Shown here: positions 11,939 through 23,275 of the stretch, in pieces
Layout of the letters: each line of letters begins with the position of its first letter
Position numbering within the stretch: the first letter of the stretch is position 1
Assembly: GCA_963971535.1 (NCBI GenBank)
Contig: OZ020589.1
Span: 70,330,390 to 70,394,389 of the forward strand
Reading direction: 5' to 3'
DNA: 64,000 bases
DNA from: Notolepis coatsorum
Taxonomy: Eukaryota; Chordata; Actinopteri; Aulopiformes; Paralepididae
The notes under the pieces: generated by a model
Databases searched by the model: none
Told to the model about the DNA's origin: nothing
Seen by the model: the letters and a program-made list of their open reading frames with translations, nothing else
Translations under genes and position numbers: made by a program

Positions 11939-12462
11939 TAATAATAATGTATTTATTTTATAGAGCGCTTCTCAGTAACCTGAAGTCGCTGACAGTAGGC
12001 AGAAAGAAAAAACAAAGAAACAAAAGAAACAGAGCCACAGGGGAAACAGGGAACAATATGAATACACAGTAACATAGAGCCACACAGTAACGGACAACAA
12101 AAAATACAGGAGCCGGTAGGGGAAGAGAGGCAGAGAGGGTAGGGAAGGGGGAAAGGGGGGCGACAGGTTGGAGGAGGGTGGTTATGGGTAGGGTAGGTTA
12201 AATGCTAGGGAGAACAGGTATGTTTTGAGACGGGATTTGAAGGTGGAGAGTGAGGGAGTCTCTGATGGTATGAGGGAGGGTGTTCCAGAGTCGGGGGGCA
12301 ACATGTGAGAAGGCCAGATCACCAAAACCGTTTAGTTTGGATGACGGGTGAGGGAAGCAGTGGAAGAGGACCAGAGGGAACGGGTGGGGCAGTAAGGGAG
12401 AAGGAGGTCAGTCAGGTAGGGGGGGGGGGGGGGGGGGGGGAGCAGGCTATGGAGGGCTTTGA
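11939..12462 (-). mobile_element. LINE 3' end (L2/Rex-like), inserted in minisatellite A
   Basis: On the minus strand the sequence translates as APRLWNTLPHTIRDSLT, preceded by YLTDLLLPYCPTRSLWSS and followed by a lysine/arginine-rich stretch in shifted frame. This is the classic C-terminal pattern of fish L2/Rex-type LINE polyproteins. Its 3' end is AGCGCTCTATAAAATAAATA followed by a TTA-repeat tail near 11940. It splits the minisatellite, with a short ATAT-like target duplication. A G/C run (12419-12440) lies inside it. Confidence 0.75.
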
Positions 12463-12540
12463 TATGTGAGCTAGTGTATCTATATGTGAGCTAGTGTATC
12501 TATACGTGAGCTAGTGTATGTCAGCTAATATATCTATATG
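12463..12540. repeat. Minisatellite A, block 2
   Basis: Four copies of the GTGAGCTAGTGTATCTATA unit, between the LINE fragment and the SINE cluster. Confidence 0.92.
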
Positions 12541-12611
12541 GACAAACTGACCACATATTGGGAATCTAAATGGTTACATTCTCGCCTGAAAAAATATTAA
12601 AACTGTATAAT

Positions 12612-12799
12612 AGGGGCGCCCTCGTGGCGCACCACGTTAGTGCATCGCATACCTACGCGGCCTTCCCGGGTTCGCGTCCCGCTCCCGGTGACATTTGTCG
12701 CATGTCTTCCCCGCCTCTTCTCCCGTTCATCCTCTCCTCATCTGTCGGTCATGTCTGACCATGAAAAGCAATAAATGCTAAAAAATGTATCTTTAAAAA
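12612..12799 (+). mobile_element. tRNA-derived SINE (short family), first of a stack
   Basis: The head is GGGGCGCCCTCGTGGCGCAC, with a B-box-like CGGGTTCGCGTCCC and then ATGTCTTCCCC and an A-rich tail. It is preceded by AAACTGTATAATA and followed by AAACTGTAT, consistent with its target duplication. Same family as 4663. Confidence 0.82.
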
Positions 12800-12809
12800 A
12801 AACTGTATG

Positions 12810-13015
12810 GGGCGCCCCAGTGGCGAACCACATAGCGCGCTCAGCCGCGACACGGGCAACCCGGGTTCGATTCCCGAATCCATCGTTATTTCCCGAATGT
12901 CTTCCCCCCACTCTGTCTCCCGTTTCTCCTCTGTCTCTCCCTACTGGACTGCCCAGTAGTAATAAAGCGCGAATAAAAACACAAAAAAAAAAACCTAAAA
13001 AAAAAAAAAAAAAAT
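12810..13015 (+). mobile_element. tRNA-derived SINE (short family), second of a stack
   Basis: The head is GGGCGCCCCAGTGGCGAACC with a canonical B box GGTTCGATTCCC. The body has ATGTCTTCCCCCC, ACTGGACTGCCCAGTAG and a long A tail. It sits directly in the downstream target duplication of the preceding SINE. Confidence 0.85.
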
Positions 13016-13020
13016 TATAA

Positions 13021-13504
13021 TGGGGCGGCTACGTGGTGCAGTGGGCAAGGCACTCACCACGAATACTGGAGACGCTGGGTTCGCCTGTTCGAGCCCAGCG
13101 CTCCACATTGCTTTCAGTTTAGCTGGTCGTCCGTACTAATACACATTGGCAGTATTAGGGGGTGGGAAACTGATGGGTGGGGATTGGGCGTTGTGGACAG
13201 CGACTCCTACAGGTCGGTTGGTGCGCCTGCGCAGTAGAATCAGGAAGCGATGGGGGCGGCGCCCCTCCAAAGCGCAGACCCCTGACGCTGAAAGATCGCG
13301 CCGCGCAAGTGAAAAGATGCAACGGCTGCTACCTCGAGTATCGGAGGGGACTCGTGCTATGTATGGCTTCGTCCACATTGCAGCCGGCTTGTGGGAGGCA
13401 AGAAACAGCGTTCGAGACAGGGGAGGGTTGAATTGGATGATACGAAATTGGGATGGGAGAAAAATAGAAAATGGGAGAAAAAGTGGATAAAATAAATAAA
13501 AAAT
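13021..13504 (+). mobile_element. tRNA-derived SINE (long family, subfamily 2), third of a stack
   Basis: It starts TGGGGCGGCTACGTGGTGCA and ends GGATGGGAGAAAAATAGAAA plus an A-rich tail. Sequence GAAACTGTATAATAATGG follows, the same target as upstream of the first SINE of the stack. It is a near-identical relative of the copies at 24817 and (reverse) 5424. Confidence 0.9.
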
Positions 13505-13724
13505 GAAACTGTATAATAATGGTCCTAGGTTGTTCAGTAAATAGTCGGCATATCTCCTGTCCTGGAGGATCCATCCAATGGAGATGGAAGAAGGCTGCTT
13601 TTCTCAGCTGCATTTGAAGGAGCCTTCAAATTGGGACAGCCTTTGTTGCACCGCTGTGATGCAATTTGACGCATGCAGTCTTCAAATGCAGCCTTCGAAG
13701 GTTACAACCCCTGAATTGAGAGAC
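13505..13724. other. Short unique stretch with an inverted repeat
   Basis: GCTGCATTTGAAGGAGCCTT near 13608 and the opposing CTTCAAATGCAGCCTTCGAA near 13680 form an imperfect inverted repeat. It may be a small MITE remnant. Confidence 0.4.
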
Positions 13725-14097
13725 AGCTTTAATGTGAGCTAGTGTTTCTATATGCGAGCTAATATGTGAGTTAGTGCATCTATATGTGAGCTAGTGTATC
13801 TATATGTGAGCTAGTGTCTCTACTGTATATGTGAGCTAGTGTCTCTACTGTATATGTGAGCTAGTGTATCTATATGTGAGCTAGTGTATTTACTGTATAT
13901 GTGAGCTAGTGTATCTATATGTGAGGTAGTGTCTCTGCTGTATATGTGAGCTAGTGTATCTATATGTGAGCTAGTGTATTTACTGTATATGTGAGCTAGT
14001 GTATTTACTGTATATGTGAGCTAGTGTACTGTATCTACTGTATATGTGAGCTAGTGTATCTATATGTGAGCTAGTGTATCTACTGTATATGTGAGCT
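13725..14097. repeat. Minisatellite A, block 3 (20- and 25-bp units)
   Basis: It repeats the leading sequence of block 1 (AGCTTTAATGTGAGCTAGTG, then GCGAGCTAATATGTGAGTTA). It then alternates 20-bp units (TATCTATAT form) with 25-bp units (TATCTACTGTATAT form). Confidence 0.95.
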
Positions 14098-16024
14098 CAG
14101 GGAACAAAATAAACTTTTTGACTTACCAGCCATTTGGCTGGTAGATTAAAAAAACTACCAGCCAGGCAGATTTTTTATCAGCCAAAAATTATAAATAGCT
14201 TTTTAGTATATCGCCATGCGTTATTATTACTATATAATACTCTCATATGCTATTTTCAATTAATATCATAAACAACATAAAGAATATTAGCATAATTTTG
14301 AGTGGACTGAAGGAATGAGTCAGCGTTAATAGTTTTAAATGCAAATAATTTATTGAAACATAGAGGTGGGGTCGGGACACACACACTGTTTCAACTCACC
14401 ACCCCCGCATCCTATTGTAGTCTAGTCTGTCTTCAAACTTCCACTCCTCTCGAAACGTTCTTTTTCGTCTGAGAAAGGCGCGGTGGGTTTTCTTTTTAGC
14501 GGCAGGCTTACTCCTTCCATATGGTTCCACTTACACATATTTGTAATTGTAACCCATTTAATAATAATAATATTTACATTTATATATTTAATTACCGCAT
14601 ATATATATATATTTATAGGGCAACCAACCTTTTTACACTGCCATACACTGAGGCATCAGGGCATGTATACTTGCCCAGATGCTTGATCTACTCGCTGTAC
14701 GTTAACTTTTTTTGCACATAGCACTGGTGCTAGAGGTTGATAGTTTTGTAGCACAGGCCAAAATCTTGTAGCACAAGTATAAAACGTGTTATATTTGTAA
14801 CAGTCACAAATGTGCCTATTGTATTGGTGTTATTTAGTTGCAGTGCCATGTTTGGCTGTCATTTTCATGCTGACAAGTTGACGTCACATAGCCAGACACA
14901 TTACGTGTAAGGAATTATGGGATTTGGTGTTGGATGTATGGACTCTACTAGGGGTGGGAATCACCAGTTTCATCACGATACGATATCGATTCTTTGGACA
15001 ACGATACGATATTTGCCGATATCTGCCACGATACGATGCAGGTGCCTGCAATCGATATGAGACGATATCATAAGCCCATTTAACACAATCAGTAACATTT
15101 AGATCAACTCAAAAAAGGTAACGAACATATAATTTGAAAGAAAATTATTTAGCTCTTCCAGACATTTAAATGAAAAAACAATCTATTGTTTTTAATACAA
15201 ATAGACCTCCTGTTCACTGTAAAGTGCCACGTTTTGATATATTGAGCTTTAAACTTCAAGTATTTTTTTTTGGAACTCACAACTCACAACACGCAACCTA
15301 AAACCCCTTCCTCTCCCAAACCGTTTATACAATTGTTTTATGTTGCATGATGATCATGAATTCATTTTTTTTTTTTATATATTTGATCAACATTATCTGT
15401 CCATCCTCAGTAATCCTCAGTTTACTATAATATACTCCTGACTTCATCGTCTTTCCAAACGCACGCACACACAGAGAAAGGGAGAGTGCCCCCCACCCCA
15501 TTTCCCTTTCCCCAGTCCACACTTTCTGCGGTTCTCTATGGCTCTGCCTCTGATCAGGATTAGCTTGTTAGCTTACGCTAACGTAACGTTAATTTCGGGT
15601 GATGTGGGCATAAAGGAATAGGACGATGCAAAGCATGTTAGATGCATTTGACCCGTTGTGAGAAAAAAAAACACCATGGACTTATTTTGGGTCGCAAAAT
15701 AGGCGCACTGCTGTGTAGCCCTGCTCTGCTTTAATGCCAGCAGACAGCACGGACTGGGCGGATATGACTCGCCGAGTTGCCACGGGATTTTCAAAATAAG
15801 AGTATCGATATGAACCGAACGTTGCTAGCTGCCGGAGCCATAGATATTATAGCTGGAGCTGCGCTTGGGGCAGAAATGAGACCCGCCACAGGATTTTCAA
15901 AATAAGAGTATCGATATGAACTATTTTGTTACCCGCCAGGTGGCGGGCAGACCTCTCATTGTTACTCGCCAAACCTTAAATCTGCCCGCCATTGGCGCTT
16001 GGCGGGTACTTATTTTGTTCCCTG
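14098..16024. mobile_element. hAT-like element inserted in minisatellite A
   Basis: The ends are CAGGGAACAAAATAA at 14098 and TTATTTTGTTCCCTG ending at 16024, perfect inverse complements of 15 bp. Both sides carry the 8-bp TGTGAGCT, which is part of the minisatellite unit. Subterminal sequence has repeated ACCAGCC/TGGCTGGTA and GGCGGGT motifs. There is no transposase frame. A block from about 14949 (AGGGGTGGGAATCACC, then repeated CGATACGATATCG) looks like part of a second hAT element. A 36-bp segment containing GGATTTTCAAAATAAGAGTA occurs twice (about 15786 and 15891). Confidence 0.92.
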
Positions 16025-19000
16025 TGTGAGCTAGTGTATCTATATGTGAGCTAGTGTATCTACTGTATGTGAGCTAGTGTATCTACTGTATATGTGAGCT
16101 AGTGTATCTACTGTATGTGAGCTAGTGTATCTACTGTATATGTGAGCTAGTGTATCTATATGTGAGCTAGTGTATCTATATGTGAGCTAGTGTATCTACT
16201 GTATATGAGCTAGTGTATCTATATGTGAGCTAGTGCATCTACTGTATATGTGAGCTAGTGTATCTACTGTATGTGAGCTAGTGTATCTACTGTATATGTG
16301 AGCTAGTGTATCTATATGTGAGCTAGTGTATCTACTGTATATGAGCTAGTGTATCTATATGTGAGCTAGTGCATCTACTGTATATGTGAGTTTGTGCATC
16401 TACTGTATATGTGAGCTAGTGTATCTATATGTGAGCTAGTGCATCTACTGTATATGTGAGCTAGTGTATCTACTGTATATGTGAGCTAGTGTATCTACTG
16501 TATATGAGCTAGTGTATCTATATGTGAGCTAGTGTATCTACTGTATATGTGAGCTAGTGTATCTATATGTGAGCTAGTGTATCTACTGTATATGTGAGCT
16601 AGTGTATCTACTGTATATGTGAGCTAGTGTATCTACTGTATATGTGAGCTAGTGTATCTACTGTATATGAGCTAGTGTATCTATATGTGAGCTAGTGCAT
16701 CTACTGTATATGTGAGCTAGTGTATCTATATGTGAGCTAGTGTATTTACTGTATATGAGCTAGTGTATCTATATGTGAGCTAGTGCATCTACTGTATATG
16801 TGAGCTAGTGTATCTATATGTGAGCTAGTGTATCTACTGTATATGTGAGCTAGTGTATCTATATGTGAGCTAGTGTATCTACTGTATATGTGAGCTAGTG
16901 CATCTACTGTATATGTGAGCTAGTGTATCTACTGTATATGTGAGCTAGTGTATCTACTGTATATGTGAGCTAGTGTATCTACTGTATATGTGAGCTAGTG
17001 TATCTACTGTATGTGAGCTAGTGTATCTACTATATATGTGAGCTAGTGTATCTACTGTATATGAGCTAGTGTATCTATATGTGAGCTAGTGTATCTACTG
17101 TATATGTGAGCTAGTGTATCTATATGTGAGCTAGTGTATCTACTGTATATGTGAGCTAGTGTATCTACTGTATATGTGAGCTAGTGTATCTACTGTATAT
17201 GTGAGCTAGTGTATCTACTGTATATGAGCTAGTGTATCTATATGTGAGCTAGTGCATCTACTGTATATGTGAGCTAGTGTATCTATATGTGAGCTAGTGT
17301 ATTTACTGTATATGAGCTAGTGTATCTATATGTGAGCTAGTGCATCTACTGTATATGTGAGCTAGTGTATCTATATGTGAGCTAGTGTATCTACTGTATA
17401 TGTGAGCTAGTGTATCTATATGTGAGCTAGTGTATCTACTGTATATGTGAGCTAGTGCATCTACTGTATATGTGAGCTAGTGTATCTACTGTATATGTGA
17501 GCTAGTGTATCTACTGTATATGTGAGCTAGTGTATCTACTGTATATGTGAGCTAGTGTATCTACTGTATGTGAGCTAGTGTATCTACTATATATGTGAGC
17601 TAGTGTATCTACTGTATATGTGAGCTAGTGTATCTATATGTGAGCTAGTGTATCTACTGTATATGTGAGCTAGTGTATCTATATGTGAGCTAGTGTATCT
17701 ACTGTATATGTGAGCTAGTGCATCTACTGTATATGTGAGCTAGTGTATCTACTGTATATGTGAGCTAGTGTATCTACTGTATATGTGAGCTAGTGTATCT
17801 ACTGTATATGTGAGCTAGTGTATCTACTGTATGTGAGCTAGTGCATCTACTATATATGTGAGCTAGTGTATCTACTGTATATGTGAGCTAGTGTATCTAC
17901 TGTATATGTGAGCTAGTGTATCTACTGTATATGTGAGCTAGTGTATCTACTGTATATGTGAGCTAGTGCATCTACTGTATGTGAGCTAGTGTATCTACTG
18001 TATATGTGAGCTAGTGTATCTACTGTATATGTGAGCTAGTGTATCTATATGTGAGCTAGTGTATCTACTGTATATGTGAGCTAGTGTATCTATATGTGAG
18101 CTAGTGTATCTACGGAATATGTGAGCTAGTGTATTTACTGTATATGTGAGCTAGTGTATCTATATGTGAGCTAGTGTATCTACTGTATATGTGAGCTAGT
18201 GTATCTACTGTATATGTGAGCTAGTGTATCTACTATATATGTGAGCTAGTGTATTTTCTGTATATGTGAGCTAGTGTATCTACTGTATATGTGAGCTAGT
18301 GTATCTACTGTATATGTGAGCTAGTGTATCTACTGTATGTGAGCTAGTGTATCTACTGTATATGTGAGCTAGTGTATCTACTGTATATGTGAGCTAGTGT
18401 ATCTACTGTATATGTGAGCTAGTGTATCTACTGTATATGTGAGCTAGTGTCTCTACTGTATATGTGAGCTAGTGTATCTATATGTGAGCTAGTGTCTCTA
18501 CTGTATATGTGAGCTAGTGTATCTATATGTGAGCTAGTGTATCTACTGTATATGTGAGCTAGTGTATCTATATGTGAGCTAGTGTATCTACTGTATATGT
18601 GAGCTAGTGTATCTACTGTATATGTGAGCTAGTGTATCTATATGTGAGCTAGTGTATCTATATGTGAGCTAGTGTATCTACTGTATATGTGAGCTAGTGT
18701 ATATACTGTATATGTGAGCTAGTGTATCTACTGTATATGTGAGCTAGTGTATCTACTGTATATGTGAGCTAGTGTATCTACTGTATATGTGAGCTAGTGT
18801 ATCTACTGTATATGTGAGCTAGTGTATCTATATGTGAGCTAGTGTATCTACTGTATATGTGAGCTAGTGTATCTACTGTATATGTGAGCCAGTGTATCTA
18901 CTGTATATGTGAGCTAGTGTATCTACTGTATATGTGAGCTAGTGTATCTACTGTATATGTGAGCTAGTGTATCTACTGTATATGTGAGCTAGTGTATCTA

Positions 19001-19230
19001 CTGTATGTGAGCTAGTGTATCTACTGTATATGTGAGCTAGTGTATCTACTGTATTATATATGTGAGCTAGTGTATCTACTGTATATGTGAGCTAGTGTAT
19101 CTACTGTATTATATATGTGAGCTAGTGTATCTACTGTATATGTGAGCTAGTGTATCTACTGTATTATATATGTGAGCTAGTGTATCTACTGTATATGTGA
19201 GCTAGTGTATTTGTATATATTATGCTAGTG
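16025..19230. repeat. Minisatellite A, block 4 (about 3.2 kb)
   Basis: More than 120 tandem units of GTGAGCTAGTGTATCTACTGTATAT (25 bp) mixed with the 20-bp form and rarer variants (GCATCT, TGTATG, ACTATATATG). Rare variants recur 557 bp apart (for example at 17027 and 17584, and at 16695 and 17252), showing a block duplication. The last copies carry an extra TATTATA insertion. Confidence 0.97.
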
Positions 19231-20923
19231 TAGAGTGTGAGTTGTGTTTTCTGTGTCCATCTTTCCCTCTTCCCTTGTCGTGTGTTTTCCCCTGTCGGTT
19301 TAGCAGCACCAGATGTTCCTTAGTGCCCGCGATGCCGTGGGCTCCGGTGCGAAGCTACGCCACCTGACCTTCGCGGTAATTGACCAAAAATATTGATGTA
19401 ATGGCACAGGACTGATTGTGATTTATTAAAAGCTTGCTGCGCTCCCAGGCCCAGTGCCAGCGGCTCCCTGCACCCATCGGCGGCCATTAAGAAAACCATC
19501 AATAGTACGACGGCATAAAGGGCCCGGTAATGGAGAGAAAGAGGGGGGGGGGGGGTCTGGACCCGTAGGAGAACAATCTCCATAGCAAATAGCATAGCCT
19601 TGTGAGTACACATGGAAACGAATAGGAGGAGAGGCATGCATGGAGAGAGAGAGGAAGAGGAAGAGAGGGAGGGAGAGAGAGAGAAGAAACAGAGATGGGA
19701 TGTGGGGGGAAAGATACAGAAAACAGCATACAGAGAGAGAGAATAAGAGAATGGTAACAACGGAGGAAAAAGAGAGAAATAGAGAGAGAAAGAGGAACCC
19801 TGATGCAATGGGGGGTGAACCAAGCTTCCTAGTCTTTTGACGAGTCTCGGGAGACTAGGTTGAGCCTAACGAGCATACTGGAGCCATGCTGCCCCCCCCC
19901 CCCTCTCTCTCCAGTTCAACCATTACAACACACACACACAACCTGCACAAACACACCATCATTAAGGAGAACCGCTCGGTCCCATTCTGCTGCTCTGCTG
20001 GATGTAACAAACACTGCGGATAGGGTTTCCTCCTGGATCCTTAATGTTTAAAACGGCTTTCATCTACGTCCAACGCCAATGTATCATGCTTCCCGGTAAA
20101 CGTGACGTTTTCTAACACAGTAAAAGGCTAACTCAATCAGGGCCCTGGGAGTCTAGGGGAAGGTGAGAAGGGGCTAAGGATGTGATGCGAGGTAAACCGT
20201 TACTGTGGTCTGAAGAACACATCGGTTTACAAGGGGGGAAGGGGGGTCTGACCGTGAGTTTGGTTGAAAAACAGGTGCATCCTCTTTAGCCTCGGGTGCT
20301 TAAGTACGTTTCCATACAAAGCTGCACTCTGTTGTGGCGTGTCCATTCAAATAAATGGCTTGGGCGATGGGGGTGGCGGGGGTCAACTGGTGAGCAGACC
20401 TCTACCTCAACTACTTTCAACTGCAGTAGGTCCAACTCTAGGAAAGTTGAAGAAACATGTGTCGCGAGCTCTCGAGACACACAACCCACTGGGTACGTTT
20501 CATGTCCGATTATCACATGTCCTCCTCACAACAAAACGATAGGATTCAGGTTGAAATTTGTCAAAATGGCTCTTTTAGTAAACCAACATAGGGGAAAATA
20601 TTTTCCCCCAACATCAGAAATAAACGGTCTAGTTCTGAGTTAGAACTATGCTAAATGTACAGTATTTAGTGTGACATGCAGTAGATACTGCTGGATTCAA
20701 TATAGTAACTCTATGGGGATTTGGAAGAATTGAAAACAACATGCTATACATGAAGGAAAATATTGATGATTTTTTTACAACAATAATGGTTCCATTCTTG
20801 CTTGTTAACCAAGTTTGATTAAATGTTCCATTCATTCATTCATTCATTCATTCATTGTAACACACGACTCAAGAGACGTGGTAGAACCGGCAGGTTGAGA
20901 GAAGAATTTGCCAGCGTTTTTAC
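19231..20923. other. Intronic sequence beside the third exon
   Basis: Sequence at about 19316-19540 (GCGATGCCGTGGGCTCCGGT onward, with GGCGGCCATTAAGAAAACCA) is unique and mixed in composition; it could be conserved non-coding DNA, though that is a guess. A GA-rich patch lies at 19638-19790, a C run near 19889 and (ATTC)n at 20832-20856. No coding exon was found besides 20924-21090. Confidence 0.45.
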
Positions 20924-21090
20924 CTGGCCGAGGAGTTCCCCCAGGCGCCGTGTTTGTCGGTCAGGATGTTTACTATCTTCTGGACGAGCTGTGTGGCCGT
21001 GACGTGGTCACGGTACTTGGCCGCTCGGATCAGGTGGTCGCACATCTTCTCCTCATCTCGCTTCTCGGCCGCGTACTGAGCACAGTGAGA
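20924..21090 (-). CDS. lrba: LRBA/neurobeachin-family exon (third of three)
   Basis: This 167-nt minus-strand exon has acceptor CTCTCCCAG|TCT and donor GCCAG|GTAAAA. It is entered in phase 0, continues directly after HAEFE of the 51084-51192 exon, and ends in phase 2. It reads SHCAQYAAEKRDEEKMCDHL, then IRAAKYRDHVTATQLVQKIV, then NILTDKHGAWGNSSA. The strings HLIRAAKYRDHVTATQL and ILTDKHGAWGNS are what I recall for LRBA; NBEA has HLISAAKHRDHVTANQL and ILTNKHGAWGAV. This is the main reason to prefer LRBA. The next family motif (FWRLDYWEDDLRRRRRF) is not found in the remaining 20.9 kb, so the following intron runs beyond the window. The intron upstream is 29,993 bp, largely because of minisatellite growth. 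Confidence 0.9.
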
Positions 21091-21206
21091 CTGGGAGAGA
21101 GGAAAGACACAAACACAATGCATACAGTAAGTGAAACAAATAGTTTGATGTTTTGGCGACATATCCTCAAAACCTTTTGTTTTGAAAAAACACAATGGCG
21201 ATGAGG

Positions 21207-21370
21207 TTAAAGGGGCACTTCACCAAAAAACAATGCTGATTTATTTTACACATAATCTCATGCATCCCAAAACAGTTTTGCACACATTAATTTAGTTTCA
21301 CAGTTATTGAAAGTAAATTAGTTTGAATATGGTCACCATTGATGTCATCGGGGACATTCAATCCTTGTGT
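21207..21370 (+). mobile_element. End of a TTAA-target MITE
   Basis: TTAAAGGGGCACTTCACC followed by AACAATGCTGAT resembles the element start at 33559 (TTAAAGGGGAACTAT). It also matches, in reverse, the sequence ending at 60871 (AGCATTGTTCGACAAAGTGC then CCCTTTTAA). Only one end is visible; the other may be lost at the minisatellite. Confidence 0.5.
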
Positions 21371-21381
21371 TGTGTTAATTA

Positions 21382-22304
21382 CAACACTACTGAACACTCA
21401 TCCCTCCCCCACTCCACCCAACACACTACTGAACACCCACCCCCTCCCCCACTCCACCCAACACACTACTGAACACTCACCCCCTCCCCCACTCCACCCA
21501 ACACACTACTGAACACCCACCCCCTCCCCCACTCCACCCAACACACTACTGAGCACCCACCCCCTCCCCCACTCCACCCAACACACTACTGAACACTCAC
21601 CCCCTCCCCCACTCCACCCAACACACTACTGAACACTCATCCCTCCCCCACTCCACCCAACACACTACTGAGCACCCACCCCCTCCCCCACTCCACCCAA
21701 CACACTACTGAACACTCACCCCCTCCCCCACTCCACCCAACACACTACTGAACACCCACCCCTCCCCCACTCCACCCAACACACTATTGAACACTCACCC
21801 CCTCCCCCACTCCACCCAACACACTACTGAACACCCACCCCCTCCCCCACTCCACCCAACACACTACTGAACACCCACCCCTCCCCCACTCCACCCAACA
21901 CACTACTGAACACCCACCCCTCCCCCACTCCACCCAACACACTACTGAACACCCACCCCCTCCCCCACTCCACCCAACACACTACTGAACACTCACCCCC
22001 TCCCCCACTCCACCCAACACACTACGGAACACTCACCCCCTCCCCCACTCCACCCAACACACTACTCAACACCCACCCCCTCCCCTACTCCACCCAACAC
22101 ACTACTGAACACCCACCCCTCCCCCACTCCACCCAACACACTACTGAACACCAACCCCCTCCCCCACTCCACCCACACACTACTGAACACCCACCCCTCC
22201 CCCACTCCACCCAACACACTACTGAACACCAACCCCCTCCCCCACTCCACCCAATACACACTACTGAACACTCACCCCCTCCCCCACTCCACCCAACACA
22301 CTAC
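21382..22304. repeat. Minisatellite B, 41/42-bp unit (about 22 copies)
   Basis: The unit is ACACACTACTGAACACCCAC followed by CCCCTCCCCCACTCCACCCA and AC. It is strongly C-rich on the + strand. It starts about 290 bp from the third exon, within the 30-kb intron. Frames across it are periodic artefacts. Confidence 0.97.
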
Positions 22305-23211
22305 TGGCCTTTATGTGTAGAAATCCTAGCCTGAGTGGAAGCAAATGAAAAGCGGAAGGTGGTTTCTGTCCTGGTGTCATGGTGATTAATAACAGTGGAC
22401 ACATTATTTACTAATGCCCTGCGGCTCGCCAAATCACACCATACCCACAATGCACAGGGAGGACATTTTTCTCTGTCGGAATTTGTTATCAGAAACAGGC
22501 CTTTGAACTCAGAGCAGATGGTATAAAGCAAAACAAAAAAACACCTACTGAAAAATAACAGCTGTAATTTCTTTGGAATTCAAATAACTTCCAGTACAGC
22601 CTTGTGTAACTGACCGACTCTGAGTGTTGTGGTTCAAATACATTTCTGTATGAAAAAGAATATAAGGAAAATAAAAGGAGGACAAAGACATCGTCAGTGA
22701 ATCAGCCTTATATTATGGTCTATTTGTGTTTTCCTTTGCACACACAAAAGGTCAGTCAAAATAAAAGCCTACAATAAAATAAAAGCTACAATATCAATAA
22801 TGAAAACTCATAATTTAATTCTTAAATGCTACATCACTTGTACACCGCTGTCCTGATCGAATTAAGCTGAGCCAGTGGATACAACAATCACAGTATCTCC
22901 CGTCCGGCTGAACAAATGTAGCCTGTCGTCTTTAAAGTTACCAGTGAAGCCCAGTAAAGTGCTTTATAATGGGCCCTCCTCTCCAATTTGAACAGCGACT
23001 TTTCATATCTGACAGAAAATCTATAGGTATAAATCACATTAGAGGGGCTATTCTACAGGCTATCTGGCCCTAATTATCAATCTATGTCTCTTTGTGTGGC
23101 ATTAGAGTGGGCCTTGACCTTCTAGCAGAATGACCTGGGAAACATAGGGCCTAAAGAGGATTTCCTGCTGCATGTTTCAAATGTTAACCCATAGGAACGC
23201 AATGGCTGTGT

Positions 23212-23275
<64 letters not shown>

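Noticed and set aside
13146-13490. Arginine-rich open frames shared by 5467-5790, 13146-13490 and 24794-25192
   Set aside because: They are the same SINE body read in several copies and strands.
1-20923. The next LRBA exon (LDYWEDDLRRRRRF)
   Set aside because: I looked for this motif on the minus strand and did not see it.
22062-22271. Periodic open frame in minisatellite B
   Set aside because: It follows the 42-bp period, which is divisible by three, and is not a protein gene.
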